Positions 44,451-54,298 are shown, counted from the stretch's first letter. The stretch is DNA of 64,000 nt from Impatiens glandulifera (GCF_907164915.1 NW_025919311.1:1-64000); one strand, 5' to 3'. Numbers and translations are program-made. Notes: a model not told the origin generated them from the sequence alone.

Positions 44451-45068
44451 TTCTTCTTAGTAAATCTTCCCTTTCACTCATCCACATCTTTGCAATGTAA
44501 TCAAACAAACTCCCATCAAAACACTTTACTTCCTCTTTAGACAACATTCCTTCACTATCCCGAGCTAGAACATACAACATTATCCACTCCACCTTAGCCG
44601 CAAACCTGTTTAACGAATTCAATATTACAATAATACCAAAGGAAAACAAAAATCTCTTCTTTCTAGTTCATAGTTCATATATACCATCCAAAGAAGTCCA
44701 ATGCTACTCGATTTGCTTCAGTCATCGCCCACATCTCCCCAAAAGTGAGCCTATCAGGTATAGTGAGTGCATACTTGCTAAACATGTTCTCAAAGTTCAC
44801 CGACATGTACCTTCCTTTTGTATCATAAGTTCTAGAATCACTTCCATGTTTGGCTTTATGGATGTTGGCTATGTATATAGGAGGAATGGAGAAGGTATCC
44901 ATCCCTTCCTCCATCACAAAATATGTTAGAAATGAATACAATTTCACAAGATTGGTTGATTTAAAAGTAAAAAATATTGACAGGAAGAGAAGGATAACGC
45001 ATAGCTCCATTTATAAACATACACATTACAAGAGATACAATAATATTGAAACCTAGCTGACACAAACC
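44451..45068 (-). pseudogene. Captured caleosin (peroxygenase) 3' fragment
   Basis: Minus-strand exons: 45068-44982 (L-G-F-N-I-I-V-S-L-V...[10 protein letters not shown], the hydrophobic segment), about 44920-44688 ([34 protein letters not shown]), and about 44629-44451 ([21 protein letters not shown]) separated by GT...AG introns. It completes the caleosin started at 42348 but on the opposite strand, so an internal inversion broke the gene. The final exon is open to its stop. Confidence 0.87.
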
Positions 45069-45461
45069 TGCATCTCAAACAATATCATCAAAATCTGAAG
45101 AACCCATATTTCAAAATTGACAATTTCATTTGAAAATCTAAATTATAGAGTATTTATATGAGAACCCTAAATTTAGGGTTCGTGGCCGGAGAATATTTAC
45201 CAAATGTGAGAAATACAAAATGCGAGAAATACCAAATGCGAGAAATACATTTCTCGTAATTGAGCCTGCTGTCATTGTTAGACAACGCAAGCCCTAGCGT
45301 CAAAAGATGACTATTCCATTGTCATCTTGATCAAAGAAGGAAGCATGTTGCTGGAGGACACTCATGCCATATTGAGGGTGCCCTATTGTTCCTTGTCGTG
45401 GTTTTACATATATTTAGCTATTTTCATATATTTTACAAAATGTCTGAATCTCAATATATAC

Positions 45462-45580
45462 TCAAATATACCAAATGCGAGAAATACAAAATGCGATAAA
45501 TATCAAATGCGAGAAATACCAAATGCGAGAAATACCAAATGCGAGAAATACCAAATGCGAGAAATACATTTCTCGTAATT
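45462..45580 (-). repeat. 16-bp minisatellite in right TIR
   Basis: About seven copies of AAATGCGAGAAATACC, more regular and more numerous than in the left TIR. Confidence 0.88.
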
Positions 45581-45712
45581 GAGCAATAAAACAGGCGCGA
45601 GATGGTATTACAGACTTTTCACAAAGCAAAAATGCCATTTTTGCCAACTTTATCAAACATGGACCTTTTTTGGAATTAGACCTCTTATCAGGGCCATTTT
45701 ATCAAATTTCCC

Positions 45713-45924
45713 ATTTTTCGGGGCAACTTCTTGTCCGATTTGGTTCGGGTTTCCGAGAAAAAGAAATTTACCATGCCTAGCTATGTGGACATAAAATTTT
45801 ATCATCGATGACAAAGGTATGTATTGAATTCAAGACGATTATTTCCGTTACAATTTTCAAATTTTGATTTTGGATAATTATTTCATCAATTAAAATTATA
45901 TACTTACCAGTTTCGTTAACATGA
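45713..45924. other. Spacer between Pack-MULE 2 and inverted arm 2
   Basis: GC-moderate then AT-rich sequence; 41.95-42.03 kb on the other side of the MULE has similar CGGGT-rich composition and may be the interrupted host repeat. Nothing else seen. Confidence 0.4.
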
Positions 45925-45959
45925 ATAACCTAAATGGTAAAGTGATACAACCGCGCTGT

Positions 45960-46070
45960 TTGCATCAACGGGCTGTAAAGTGATTAGCAAGCCTATAAGA
46001 AGTATTGCCAAGGCCTCATTTCAAATCATTCATATTATTTCTCTCTCACTCTAGGGTTTTAACGTTTCAA
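45960..46070 (+). promoter_or_regulatory. Probable snoRNA cluster promoter (telo-box), arm 2
   Basis: Telo-box CTAGGGTTTT at 46051-46060, a CT-rich stretch CTCTCTCACT before it and a GGGCTG at 45970 resembling a site II half. It sits at the upstream edge of the cluster, matching arm 1. Confidence 0.55.
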
Positions 46071-46189
46071 TGGCGGCCGCTTACATCTTGCTGCAATCGC
46101 ATTACGGTTTCACTTCTTCTTCTTTAAACTATCAATTTGTTGTTTATGAGTGTTGTTTAATTCTGACGACTATGCTTTAATTGGAGCGG

Positions 46190-46395
46190 ATTTCTTTAGT
46201 GTTCGTAAATTCCATACATAATCGTCGCAGATTGAGCCTCCTTTCGATTCATGAATGGTTGAGATTCTCTCTCTTAGGAGAGGGAGTTTCCTGTTCTTCG
46301 TAAGGAGCGCGATCTCATATCCTATAGCCTTGAGTAGCAGGTTCTGCCATTACCTTTTGGGATTTGCCATGAGAATTACATTTCTTTGAATTACA
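46190..46395 (+). ncRNA. Conserved structured block (possible H/ACA RNA), copy 1 of arm 2
   Basis: Contains the paired CTCTCTC/GAGAGGG and GAGAT/ATCTC helices, then TTTTGGGATTTGCCATGAGAA and ACA before TTTC. It repeats at 46590-46780. The H box is not clear. Confidence 0.35.
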
Positions 46396-46421
46396 TTCTT
46401 ATTCTGAATAACATGATTTTT

Positions 46422-46510
46422 GCCTATGAGGATATCAGTTAAAATAACACCATCTTTCGGGACTGAATAGCCTTTTGGCCTTGATGTTATTAATTCTGCA
46501 ATTCTGAGGC
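46422..46510 (+). ncRNA. snoR39BY: C/D box snoRNA, snoR39BY-like, copy 1 of arm 2
   Basis: 89 nt. GCC/GGC stem; C ATGAGGA (46426-46432), D' CTGA (46463-46466), C' TTGATGT (46481-), D CTGA (46504-46507). Guide 46448-46461 complements 14 nt of 25S rRNA (CCCGAAAGATGGTG), predicting 2'-O-methylation of the G in CCCG. Guide 46493-46503 complements 5.8S AATTGCAGAAT, predicting the G in AATTG. Target sequences are from memory of plant rRNA. Confidence 0.87.
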
Positions 46511-46589
46511 TTATTTACAATCGACGATTGAATTCATTTGTTTTGTATCGACGATTATATATATATATATTTGGAGCGGATTTGATAGT

Positions 46590-46780
46590 GTTCGTATATT
46601 CCATTTATAATCGTCGTAGATTGAGCCTCTGATCTGATATATGGATGGTTGAGAGTCTTTCTCTTACGAGAGAGAATTTCCTGTTCTTCACTCGGAGTGC
46701 GATCTCATATCCTATTGCCTTGAGTAGCAGATTCTGCCATTACCTTTTGGGATTTGCCATGAGAATAACATTTCATTTTG
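46590..46780 (+). ncRNA. Conserved structured block (possible H/ACA RNA), copy 2 of arm 2
   Basis: Tandem copy of 46190-46395, diverged in the helix strands but keeping pairing; ends CATGAGAATAACATTT. Confidence 0.35.
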
Positions 46781-46824
46781 AGTATTGAATTCATTTGTTG
46801 TTGATTTCAAACTGTTGGATTTGA

Positions 46825-46914
46825 GTTTATGAGGATATCAGTTAAAAATAACACCATCTTTCGGGACTGAATGGCCTTCTGGCCTTGATGTTATAAATTC
46901 TGCAATTCTGAGGC
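46825..46914 (+). ncRNA. snoR39BY: C/D box snoRNA, snoR39BY-like, copy 2 of arm 2
   Basis: C ATGAGGA (46829-46835), D' CTGA (46867-46870), C' TTGATGT, D CTGA (46908-46911); both antisense elements are unchanged from copy 1. The flanking stem is poor, which may reduce processing. Confidence 0.82.
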
Positions 46915-47074
46915 TATTTGTTTTTGGTATATTACGTGTATTGATTTGTAGTGTTAGTTTTTTTCTTACTCTGTTTACATTTATGTGTATTGGAATGGCC
47001 AATAGTCTGTTAGACGATAAATCTATTGATTCAGAATTTCCATGCTCTTACTCTCTATGGCATATTGTTAATTG

Positions 47075-47161
47075 AGAATGAAGTGATGATTAATAGGTTT
47101 CCCTATTGGTTTGATTGTCGGTATGATGGCAAATCACGTATTAGCTCTATCTGATCATTCT
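47075..47161 (+). ncRNA. C/D box snoRNA, 18S rRNA guide, copy A of arm 2
   Basis: Stem AGAATGA (47075-47081) / TCATTCT (47155-47161); C GTGATGA (47083-47089); C'-like ATGATGG; D CTGA (47151-47154). The 15-nt antisense CACGTATTAGCTCTA is complementary to 18S TAGAGCTAATACGTG. Confidence 0.85.
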
Positions 47162-47336
47162 TTAGTCATTGTCTTCATCTACATTGAATTGTTTTCCGAA
47201 ACTAATGTTAGGGTTTATGTTTACTGTGAAATTGCTAATCTTGTGTTCCCTCTACAGACTGATCTTTAGAGTGAGATGATAGATCTAGTCATTCAGAATT
47301 TCCATGATATTTATTTCCCTCTGAATTGGATAAGTG

Positions 47337-47425
47337 AGAATGAATTGATGATTAATAGGTTTCCCTATTGGTTTGATTGCCGGCATGATGGCAAATCACG
47401 TATTAGCTCTATCTGATCGTTCTCC
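47337..47425 (+). ncRNA. C/D box snoRNA, 18S rRNA guide, copy B of arm 2
   Basis: Stem GAGAATGA/TCGTTCTC with one G-U; C TTGATGA (47346-47352); D CTGA (47414-47417). Same 18S guide as copy A. The first half keeps TTTCCCTATTGGTTTGA, a possible second guide before a D'-like TTGA; its target is not known to me. Confidence 0.85.
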
Positions 47426-47555
47426 ATTCAATATCTTCTTCTCAAGAAATCTGATAATGTTTTAAGATCTCATACAAAAGAACACATTTTTTCTATAATC
47501 TTGCTTTCATTTACTTGGTAGATACTTGATATTCTTTTATGAAATATGGAGTTAA

Positions 47556-47645
47556 GGGGATGATGTGATGATTTGGTTAATTTCCCTATTGGTTTGATCA
47601 CCGGGATGATGGTGTCTATTGTATTAGCTCTATCTGATCATTCTC
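47556..47645 (+). ncRNA. C/D box snoRNA, 18S rRNA guide, copy C of arm 2
   Basis: Stem GGGGATGA (47556-47563) / TCATTCTC (47638-47645), all eight positions pairing with two G-U; C GTGATGA (47565-47571); D CTGA (47634-47637). The guide is shortened to 12 nt (GTATTAGCTCTA). Most diverged of the three. Confidence 0.8.
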
Positions 47646-48140
47646 TTTCATCCATATTATTGGTATCTTCATTTAATACTATCACTGTTTCATAATTTTT
47701 CTTTGTGAAACGTTTCACGAATTTAATTTGTAATCTGTCAAATGTAGTAGTAGCTAGATGCACATATCGAAGGCTTCTTTCTGTATTCAATTTTAAGACT
47801 CGAGCTCAATATTTGTGCTAAATTGTTTGTATGTAGTCCACTGTTATCTTTAAATCCTCTCTTTTTTGTGATAGAGAGAAGATACTCTGATTGTGGACTT
47901 ATATTTTACTCATCTTAAATATGAAGAATTAAATATACCTTTAATTCTAATCATTGATTTCGTTTGGAACATTCTGAGGAAATTTTGATCATGGAGCTAT
48001 GGAGCTTTACCTTTAGATACTATAATTGATTTGCTAGTAATTGTGAGTACATTATGGACTACTACTGGACTACTACTGGATGCCTCTAAAGTCATTAGAA
48101 GAAGTTAAAGTGCTTGTGAATGAAAGATTTATTAAATAAA

Positions 48141-48642
48141 CTAGCATGTATCTTGTGCATTTGTACGAGTAATAATATAAAAAACTGTAAAAAAATATTA
48201 CGGTAAAATTTTTATGGGCGGGTCAACCCACAATCCGACCCAAGTATCCATTTATTTTCACATATATCCAAATTAATCACAGTTCTCGATCCGGCAATCC
48301 GGACACTTTAAAAATTAAGCATCATTATATATATATATTGATTAGTTAGTTAAAAAGTTGAATTTATATTGTTAAAATATCACGCGTTTATCGAATTTCT
48401 GATATAAAGTATTATTAACTTAGTTGGTTAAAAGTTTGTACTTGTTTTTGTTAGGTTGAAAGTTCGAACTATACCTATATCATTTTTAATTTTATTTTTA
48501 ACCGTTTTAAGTTTATGGATGGGTCAACCCACAATCCGACTCACGTATCTATTTACTCTCATATATATCCAAATTAACCACAGCTCTCGACCCGGCAATC
48601 TTGACACTTTAAAAATTAAGCATCATTATATATATATATAGA
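48141..48642 (-). mobile_element. Non-autonomous Helitron, 502 bp
   Basis: On the minus strand it starts TCTATATATATATATAATG after a host A, and ends with hairpin CTCGTACAAATGCACAAG, a short spacer and CTAG before a host T, the classical Helitron structure. The body is about 1.3 of the repeat units seen at 121-1045. The equivalent point of arm 1 (about 2805) lacks it, giving an empty site. Confidence 0.85.
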
Positions 48643-49060
48643 TAATCAAGAATCTAGAAGGCTCGTCAAAATAACAGTCAAAAGAAGATATTTGAGTTAT
48701 TCTATCACAAACAACTTAAATCTTGTTTCAAGAAGGAAAAAATAGTAATTACTTTGACATTCAATTTAGTAAATATTAATAGTAATTACTTTGACATTCA
48801 ATTTAGTAAATATTAGTAAGAGATTTGGGGAGGGATTGAAAAAATAAAATTTTTTTTTTCTTCACACTTTTTTAACTAATGTGTGGTGATATTATTTTCT
48901 CTCTCAAATTATCTCTCTTTATTTATTATTTGTTATTATTAGAAAGATTTATAGAGAAATATAAATAAAATAAATTTAATAATAAAAAAATAATAATAAT
49001 ATTCACTTTGGTAAAACAATTCATTTTTTTCACGTATATATTTTATTACATATTTTTTCT
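48643..49060 (+). other. Continuation of arm 2 and AT-rich spacer
   Basis: Starts with GGCTCGTCAAAATAACAGTC, matching arm 1 near 2790 in reverse, then a 35 bp direct duplication (AGTAATTACTTTGACATTCA) at 48742-48811 and AT-rich sequence without genes. Confidence 0.55.
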
Positions 49061-51050
49061 CAATTAATCTCTTATCTTTTTACTATGGTCAAATAAAAAA
49101 TCTCAAACATTATTAATCTATTTTTTATCCTCAATTTAGTCCATCAATGCTTAATCGACCTCTTATCTCGTGACTTTAAAACACTGAGACTGACAACCAT
49201 CTCATTCCACATTTATCTACCAATTCAATTCAAATTGAACTTCTTTTTCGTGATCTTAACATTCACTTTGGTCAAACAATTAATCTTTTCGCATATTTTA
49301 ACCACAAATATCAATTTATTTCTCAATCAACCTCTATCTCCTTACCATACTTTTATTTCAACAAATCAAAATCATCTCATTCCATATTTATCCACCAATC
49401 ACAATTGACATTTATTCTCTCGAAGACTTTACTTTCACTTCATCAAATAACTCATCATTTCACATATTTTATAATATACAACACAACATTCTTATCCTCA
49501 CATCGGCTAACCATAAATCTCATTCCACATTATTTATCCACCCTAATTGACCTTACGTCTCTTTACCTTACTTTCACTTTGACTAATTAACCATCTTATT
49601 CCACATTTATTCATTAATTTACAATCGACCTCTCATCTCGAGACTTTGCTTTCACTTCGTCAAACAACTCATCTCCTAACATATTTTACAATATACAACC
49701 CGACCTTTTTATCCTTAATTCTTTTAACCAATCCACATTTATCCACCTTAATAATCGACCTCTCATATGTGACCTTACACTTTTAATTCGATCAAATCAA
49801 CCATCTCCAACATCACCAATCTCTTTTACTCTTCACTTTGGTCACCAATTCCCAACCAACCTCTTATCTCGTGCCCATCTCCTCACATATTTTACAGTAT
49901 ACAACTTGACATTTATTATCCTCAATTCGGATAACTAACCATCTCATTCCACATTTATCCACACCTTAATCAACCTCTCATATTGTGTGACCTTACACAA
50001 TTTCATTTTGGTCAAATCAACCATGTTCAACGTTAACAATCTCTTTTACCCTCACTTTAACTCATCAATTCTCCAATCGACCTCTCATAGCGCGACCTTA
50101 CTTACATCAACTAGTCAAAACCATCTCATTCCACATTTTTATTTTACTAATCTCAATCGACCTCTCATCTCGAGACTTACTTTTATTTCGGTCAAACAAT
50201 CCATCTCCTCACAAATTTTACAATAAACAATCCGACTTACTTATCCTCACTTCACCTGACTAGCCCATCTCATTTCACATTTATCCATCATAATCAGACA
50301 TCTCATATAGTGACCTTAAACTCTCTTTTACCCTCATGTTGGCCCACCAATCCCCAATCGAGCTCTCACCGACTAACCAACCATCTCATTACATATTTTT
50401 ATCCCACTAATCCCAATCGACCTCTCATCTCGAGACTTACTTTCATTTTGATCAAACAATCCATCTCCTCACATATTTTACAATAAATAACACAACTTAC
50501 TGATCCCCACTTCGACTAACCATGTCAGTCCATTTCATTTCATATTTATCCACCCTAATCGGACATCTCATAATGTGACCTTAAACTTTCATTTTGGTAC
50601 ATTATCAATCTCTGTACCCTCACTTTGGTCCACCAATCCCTAATCGACCTCTCATCGAATAACCAACCATTTCATTTCATATATTTATCCCACTAATCTC
50701 AATCGACCTCTCATCTCGAGACATTACTTTCATTTTCCATCTTCTTAAATATTTTACAATAAATAACTCGACTTACTTATCCTCACTTCGATTGACTAGC
50801 CCATCTTATTTCACATTTATCCATCTTAATCGGACATCTCATACTGTGACCTTAAACTTTCACTTTAATACATTACCAATCTCTTTTACCTTCACTTTGG
50901 TCCATCAATCCCCAATCGACCTCTCATCGACTAACCAACCATCTCATTCCATATTTTTATCCACCTCAATTGATCTTTATTATTGTAACCTTACACTTTC
51001 ACTTCGGTCAAATCAATAAACAACAAACCATCTCCTTCCATATCATGGAT
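49061..51050 (+). repeat. Degenerate satellite array with higher-order period near 275 bp
   Basis: Blocks CATCTCATTCCACATTTATC, AATCGACCTCTCATCTCGAG, CTTTCACTTTGGTCAAAC and TCACATATTTTACAAT alternate. A longer unit repeats near 50120, 50385, 50668 and 50940. All frames are interrupted. Fragments occur at 1-120 and, inverted, at 2320-2760. Confidence 0.85.
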
Positions 51051-51193
51051 ATCAATTACCCAGCCACCAATTTCATAATATTTTAACCATCCATCCCAAT
51101 TGACTTTTAAACAACCTACAAACACAAAAGCCTCAAATCAAGAAAAACCAAAATCCGTCATTAAAGCTTCAAAATTTCGGATTTTCGAATTTT

Positions 51194-51538
51194 TTGTTTA
51201 AGGACTTCAAACTTGGATTTGTGCATCTAGAATGTTTCCCCTATGATCCCTTCTCCTTCCCATCCGGCGACGTGCCTCCGGCCAATTCTCCTAGTGCACC
51301 TCCGCCGCCGCCGGAGGTTGTCTCTCCAGATAAGAATTGGAGGGTCTTACACCTTGAAAGAAATGTTCCAAGTCTTGAAACAATCCCCATAAAGAGGATG
51401 AGGAATGGGGGAGATATGGGAGCCGGGCCCTCTATGCCACCTCAACTGAGGGCGGCAGTTCCTTCGGCAGCCCGGCGATGGCGATTTTGGCGGCTGTATT
51501 CCAGGGCGGAGTTAGGATTTGAAATCTATCTTCGCTAA
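51194..51538 (+). CDS. Unrecognised Pro-rich ORF, interrupted by a MITE
   Basis: 114 codons. Pro-rich G-D-V-P-P-A-N-S-P-S-A-P-P-P-P-P, then W-R-V-L-H-L-E-R-N-V-P and R-A-A-V-P-S-A-A-R-R-W. Base composition is more GC-rich and coding-like than the surroundings. From 51502 the codons come from the inserted MITE. Without the MITE (51502-51745) and one duplication the frame stays open for about 45 further codons to 51890. No family recognised; it could also be a captured fragment. Confidence 0.4.
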   Translation: MFKDFKLGFVHLECFPYDPFSFPSGDVPPANSPSAPPPPPEVVSPDKNWRVLHLERNVPSLETIPIKRMRNGGDMGAGPSMPPQLRAAVPSAARRWRFWRLYSRAELGFEIYLR

Positions 51539-51745
51539 TTTTTTATCAAAAAAATCTATACGAGCTAGTTTCATGATAATATTAAGTAAACAAACAAAAT
51601 AAACCAAATTTACTATCACTAGTACCTTTTAGCGACGAGAAATCATCAATGATGGTAATTTACCATCGTTATTGTCAAATATATACAAAATATTTTGGGT
51701 TACCCGGGTTACAGCCCGGGTAGCCTTGTACTTGGATCCACCCTG
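51502..51745. mobile_element. MITE with CAGGG termini and 9 bp duplication
   Basis: 244 bp, ends CAGGGCGG / CCACCCTG inverted, flanked by an identical GCTGTATTC at 51493-51501 and 51746-51754. The ends look like common plant hAT/MULE MITEs; 9 bp favours Mutator-like. Confidence 0.85.
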
Positions 51746-51801
51746 GCTGTATTCACCTGCTGTATATGTAGTTTGGGATTTGACTCTGACAAAAGTTTAT
51801 C

Positions 51802-52041
51802 TTGGCACATTGCGAAAGACCTTGGCGCGGAATGTATCCACCTCCAATATTTACACCAATATTTACAGTAGAGGATTTTGCAGATGTTAGAGAACTATTG
51901 AATGATCCAGAAGAACAAGGAGAAGAAGAAAATGGGGCGGCAACGGATGGTGGTGGGGAGGTGGCGGCTGGTGGTGGTGATGGGGAGGGAGAGTTTGGGG
52001 GGAGGAGGTGGATTCTCCCGGACTTGAACAAAACTCCTTAA
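51802..52041 (+). CDS. Unrecognised small ORF with Gly/Glu-rich centre
   Basis: 79 codons at most; the likely coding part is P-P-P-I-F-T-P-I-F-T-V-E-D-F-A-D-V-R-E-L-L, a Glu/Gly-rich run, then W-I-L-P-D-L-N-K-T-P. The end resembles an EAR-like D-L-N motif, which could be chance. It may be a last exon of the gene begun at 51194. Low confidence. Confidence 0.3.
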   Translation: MAHCERPWRGMYPPPIFTPIFTVEDFADVRELLNDPEEQGEEENGAATDGGGEVAAGGGDGEGEFGGRRWILPDLNKTP

Positions 52042-53020
52042 GTGTTATGTTCCTGGTTCTTAATATCATTTTTGTATTGTCTAGGTTTCTCTGACCAGTT
52101 TGTCTTTAATATTTATAAAAATAATTTTAATATAGTATTATTTAATTGTTAGTTTAATGGATAAATTATTAAGGATGAAAAAAAAAACTTTAATAAACAT
52201 TATTACCAAGAAGATAAATACTAATATACTAATACGATTAATTAACGGTATCCTATTAGGTTCAGCGGAATAAATTGTAATGTGAACTGTATCTTGAATT
52301 CCGCAACAATTTGTTTTTTGGGCTGCAACCCAAATTTAGAATATATAAAAAATGATACTTATAATCTATTGAATTCATGATTTGTAAACAAAATTGATGT
52401 AAATATTGATACACTGAACGACATTAAACCACAGTTAGTCAAAAAGTCGGACATGTAACCCTACCTTGTTTGAGCTACAACAGCTACATGGGCGGAGACA
52501 TTTATGTTTTATTTATTTTAATAACTTAATGGGCCTTAAATGTTGATGCCCACTATTCTCAAACTGTTTATTAAATCAAACTGACAATTGTTAATCTGGT
52601 AGAGAGAATTATTATAAATTATTACATATCACTCAAACTTAATTTTCTTAAGAATTAATTTTCATTTATTTGAATGGATAGTTATACAAGATAATCTTCT
52701 TTTATATGATTTATGTTTTAGTCTGCCATTCTTTCTTTTCTTTTTGTATTTTTAGTCCATTGCCGGGCTTGATTCTTTGTAGAATGGCAGTTTTGGGCCA
52801 AAATACAACAGGCTTGATTTTGGGCCCAGAAGTAAGAATGGGAAACATACTAATTTTGCATTTTCCCCATAAATGGGAGTTTGTTATTTGATGGTTTTAT
52901 TGCAGAAAATAAACAAACATGATAGACCTTTTAATATTTATAAAATTTATTTGATGGTTTTATAAAATTTATACTTTTTTAGAGATTTTTTTTTTTTCAT
53001 TTTTTTTAGTTAACTCAATT
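52042..53020. other. AT-rich region, nothing recognised
   Basis: No supported gene or repeat; the short ORF at 52706-52891 has no coding features. Confidence 0.5.
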
Positions 53021-53544
53021 AAGGTGGTTAAAATCTCGAGTTGACTCTTAAAATTTTATAATTTTTAAATTTCACGTTAAGTTAACGAGTTTAGTTTTAA
53101 ATAAACTCTTAAATAGATAAACTCTTACGATTTTAAATTTACGATAATAAGATTTTACAATTTTACGAGCTTATAAATAATTTCGATTTTACGATACAAT
53201 TCTATACGATTTTACGTTTAAAAAAATAAATTTATATTTAAAAATTAAAAAATAAAAAATAAAATTATTTTTTATTCAAATAAATTAATTAATATAAATA
53301 ATTTTTTAAGTATAAATTTTTAGTAGTATTATTATTTACTCATTATTATTTTTATTTAATTTTTTATTTAAATATATAAAATTTTAAAATTAGTTAAGTA
53401 TAAAATATTTAAATATATATAAATAATAATAATATATATCTATTATTTTTTAAAATTAAACTATTACGATTTCAAGTAACTCTAGATTTTACGAGTTTAC
53501 AACTGGACAACGATTTTACGTAAACTCTCGATTTTGATAGCCTT
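53021..53544. mobile_element. AT-rich MITE
   Basis: Inverted ends AAGGTGGTTAAAATCTCGAG / reverse AAGGCTATCAAAATCGAGAG. Flanks AACTCAATT and AAACTCATT suggest an imperfect duplication. The interior has repeated GATTTTACGA motifs. Confidence 0.65.
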
Positions 53545-54298
53545 AAACTCATTGAATGTTCAAAAGAACCATAAAATTGATTTTCTTAACCATGTATTGT
53601 GAGAATTTATAAACATTACCGTGGTAAGTAGGTAGGAACTACAAATTTAATTAAATTTCTTTTATAACTTGTGAAAGGATTTTTGTTGTCCATCATTTTG
53701 CAGTTTTTTAAACAAATTGTTGAACATATCTTCTATTGCACTTTGTTTTTTAAAATTCAACTACGTACAACACCCCAAAGTAGGATTCCAAGCCATTTTT
53801 TATTCTCAAAATCAACTAAGTTAGTAAGTTCATCAAATGTATGATTTTGAACAGAAGAAAGTTTCAAATTTAGTTTTAAAAAACAAATAGCATTCATTGT
53901 TATCTATATAACTTGATCCAATAGCTAGATCTCCAATAACCATTAATTTATGGATTGAAAGAACAAAAAGTCTATCAAAGATATTTCTCACAGCATTCTC
54001 AACCTTTCTATTTATTTATTAAGTATGTTTTTTAATTTAAAATATTTATGAATTTCCCAAGGCAAAATTTTACACAGTTCATAAATAGAAACATCGTCAA
54101 TATAGTGTTTAAATTTCTGAATCCAAATACTCAAATGGAAGATCCCCATATCCTTAATAGAAAGAAAAAAAAACATCGATCCTCAAAATGACAGATCAAT
54201 TCAAATATAAGCAACTTGAAAAAAAAAACTGCAAGAAAACGCACAAGCTGTTAGAAACACCATCTCTACTGCATGCGTTATCGATTATTATTTAAATG
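53545..54298. other. AT-rich flank of Copia 3
   Basis: Minus-strand frames near 53.9-54.15 kb look weakly coding (such as L-C-K-I-L-P-W-E-I-H-K), but no family could be named and stops are frequent. It ends with the AAATG duplication. Confidence 0.35.

Larger units (their letters stand above)
42034..45712. mobile_element. Composite Pack-MULE 2 with palindromic arms
   Basis: Long TIRs starting GGGAAATTTGATNAAATG (42034-42290 and 45440-45712 inverted). Inner sequences 42625-42880 and 45140-45410 are also inverted copies. Flanks share an imperfect ATTTTT(G/C)GG. It contains an RPL23 gene copy with introns and a caleosin gene in two opposed pieces; no transposase. The right arm lacks about 320 bp (caleosin exon 1) present in the left. 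Confidence 0.88.
45925..48140 (+). repeat. Inverted duplication arm 2 (snoRNA cluster copy)
   Basis: Reverse complement of arm 1 (2761-4905). All five snoRNAs, both structured blocks and the promoter are present on the plus strand. The arm continues after the Helitron at 48643. Confidence 0.9.

Noticed and set aside
52706..52891. Short hydrophobic ORF
   Set aside because: No homology landmarks, AT-rich context, chance length.
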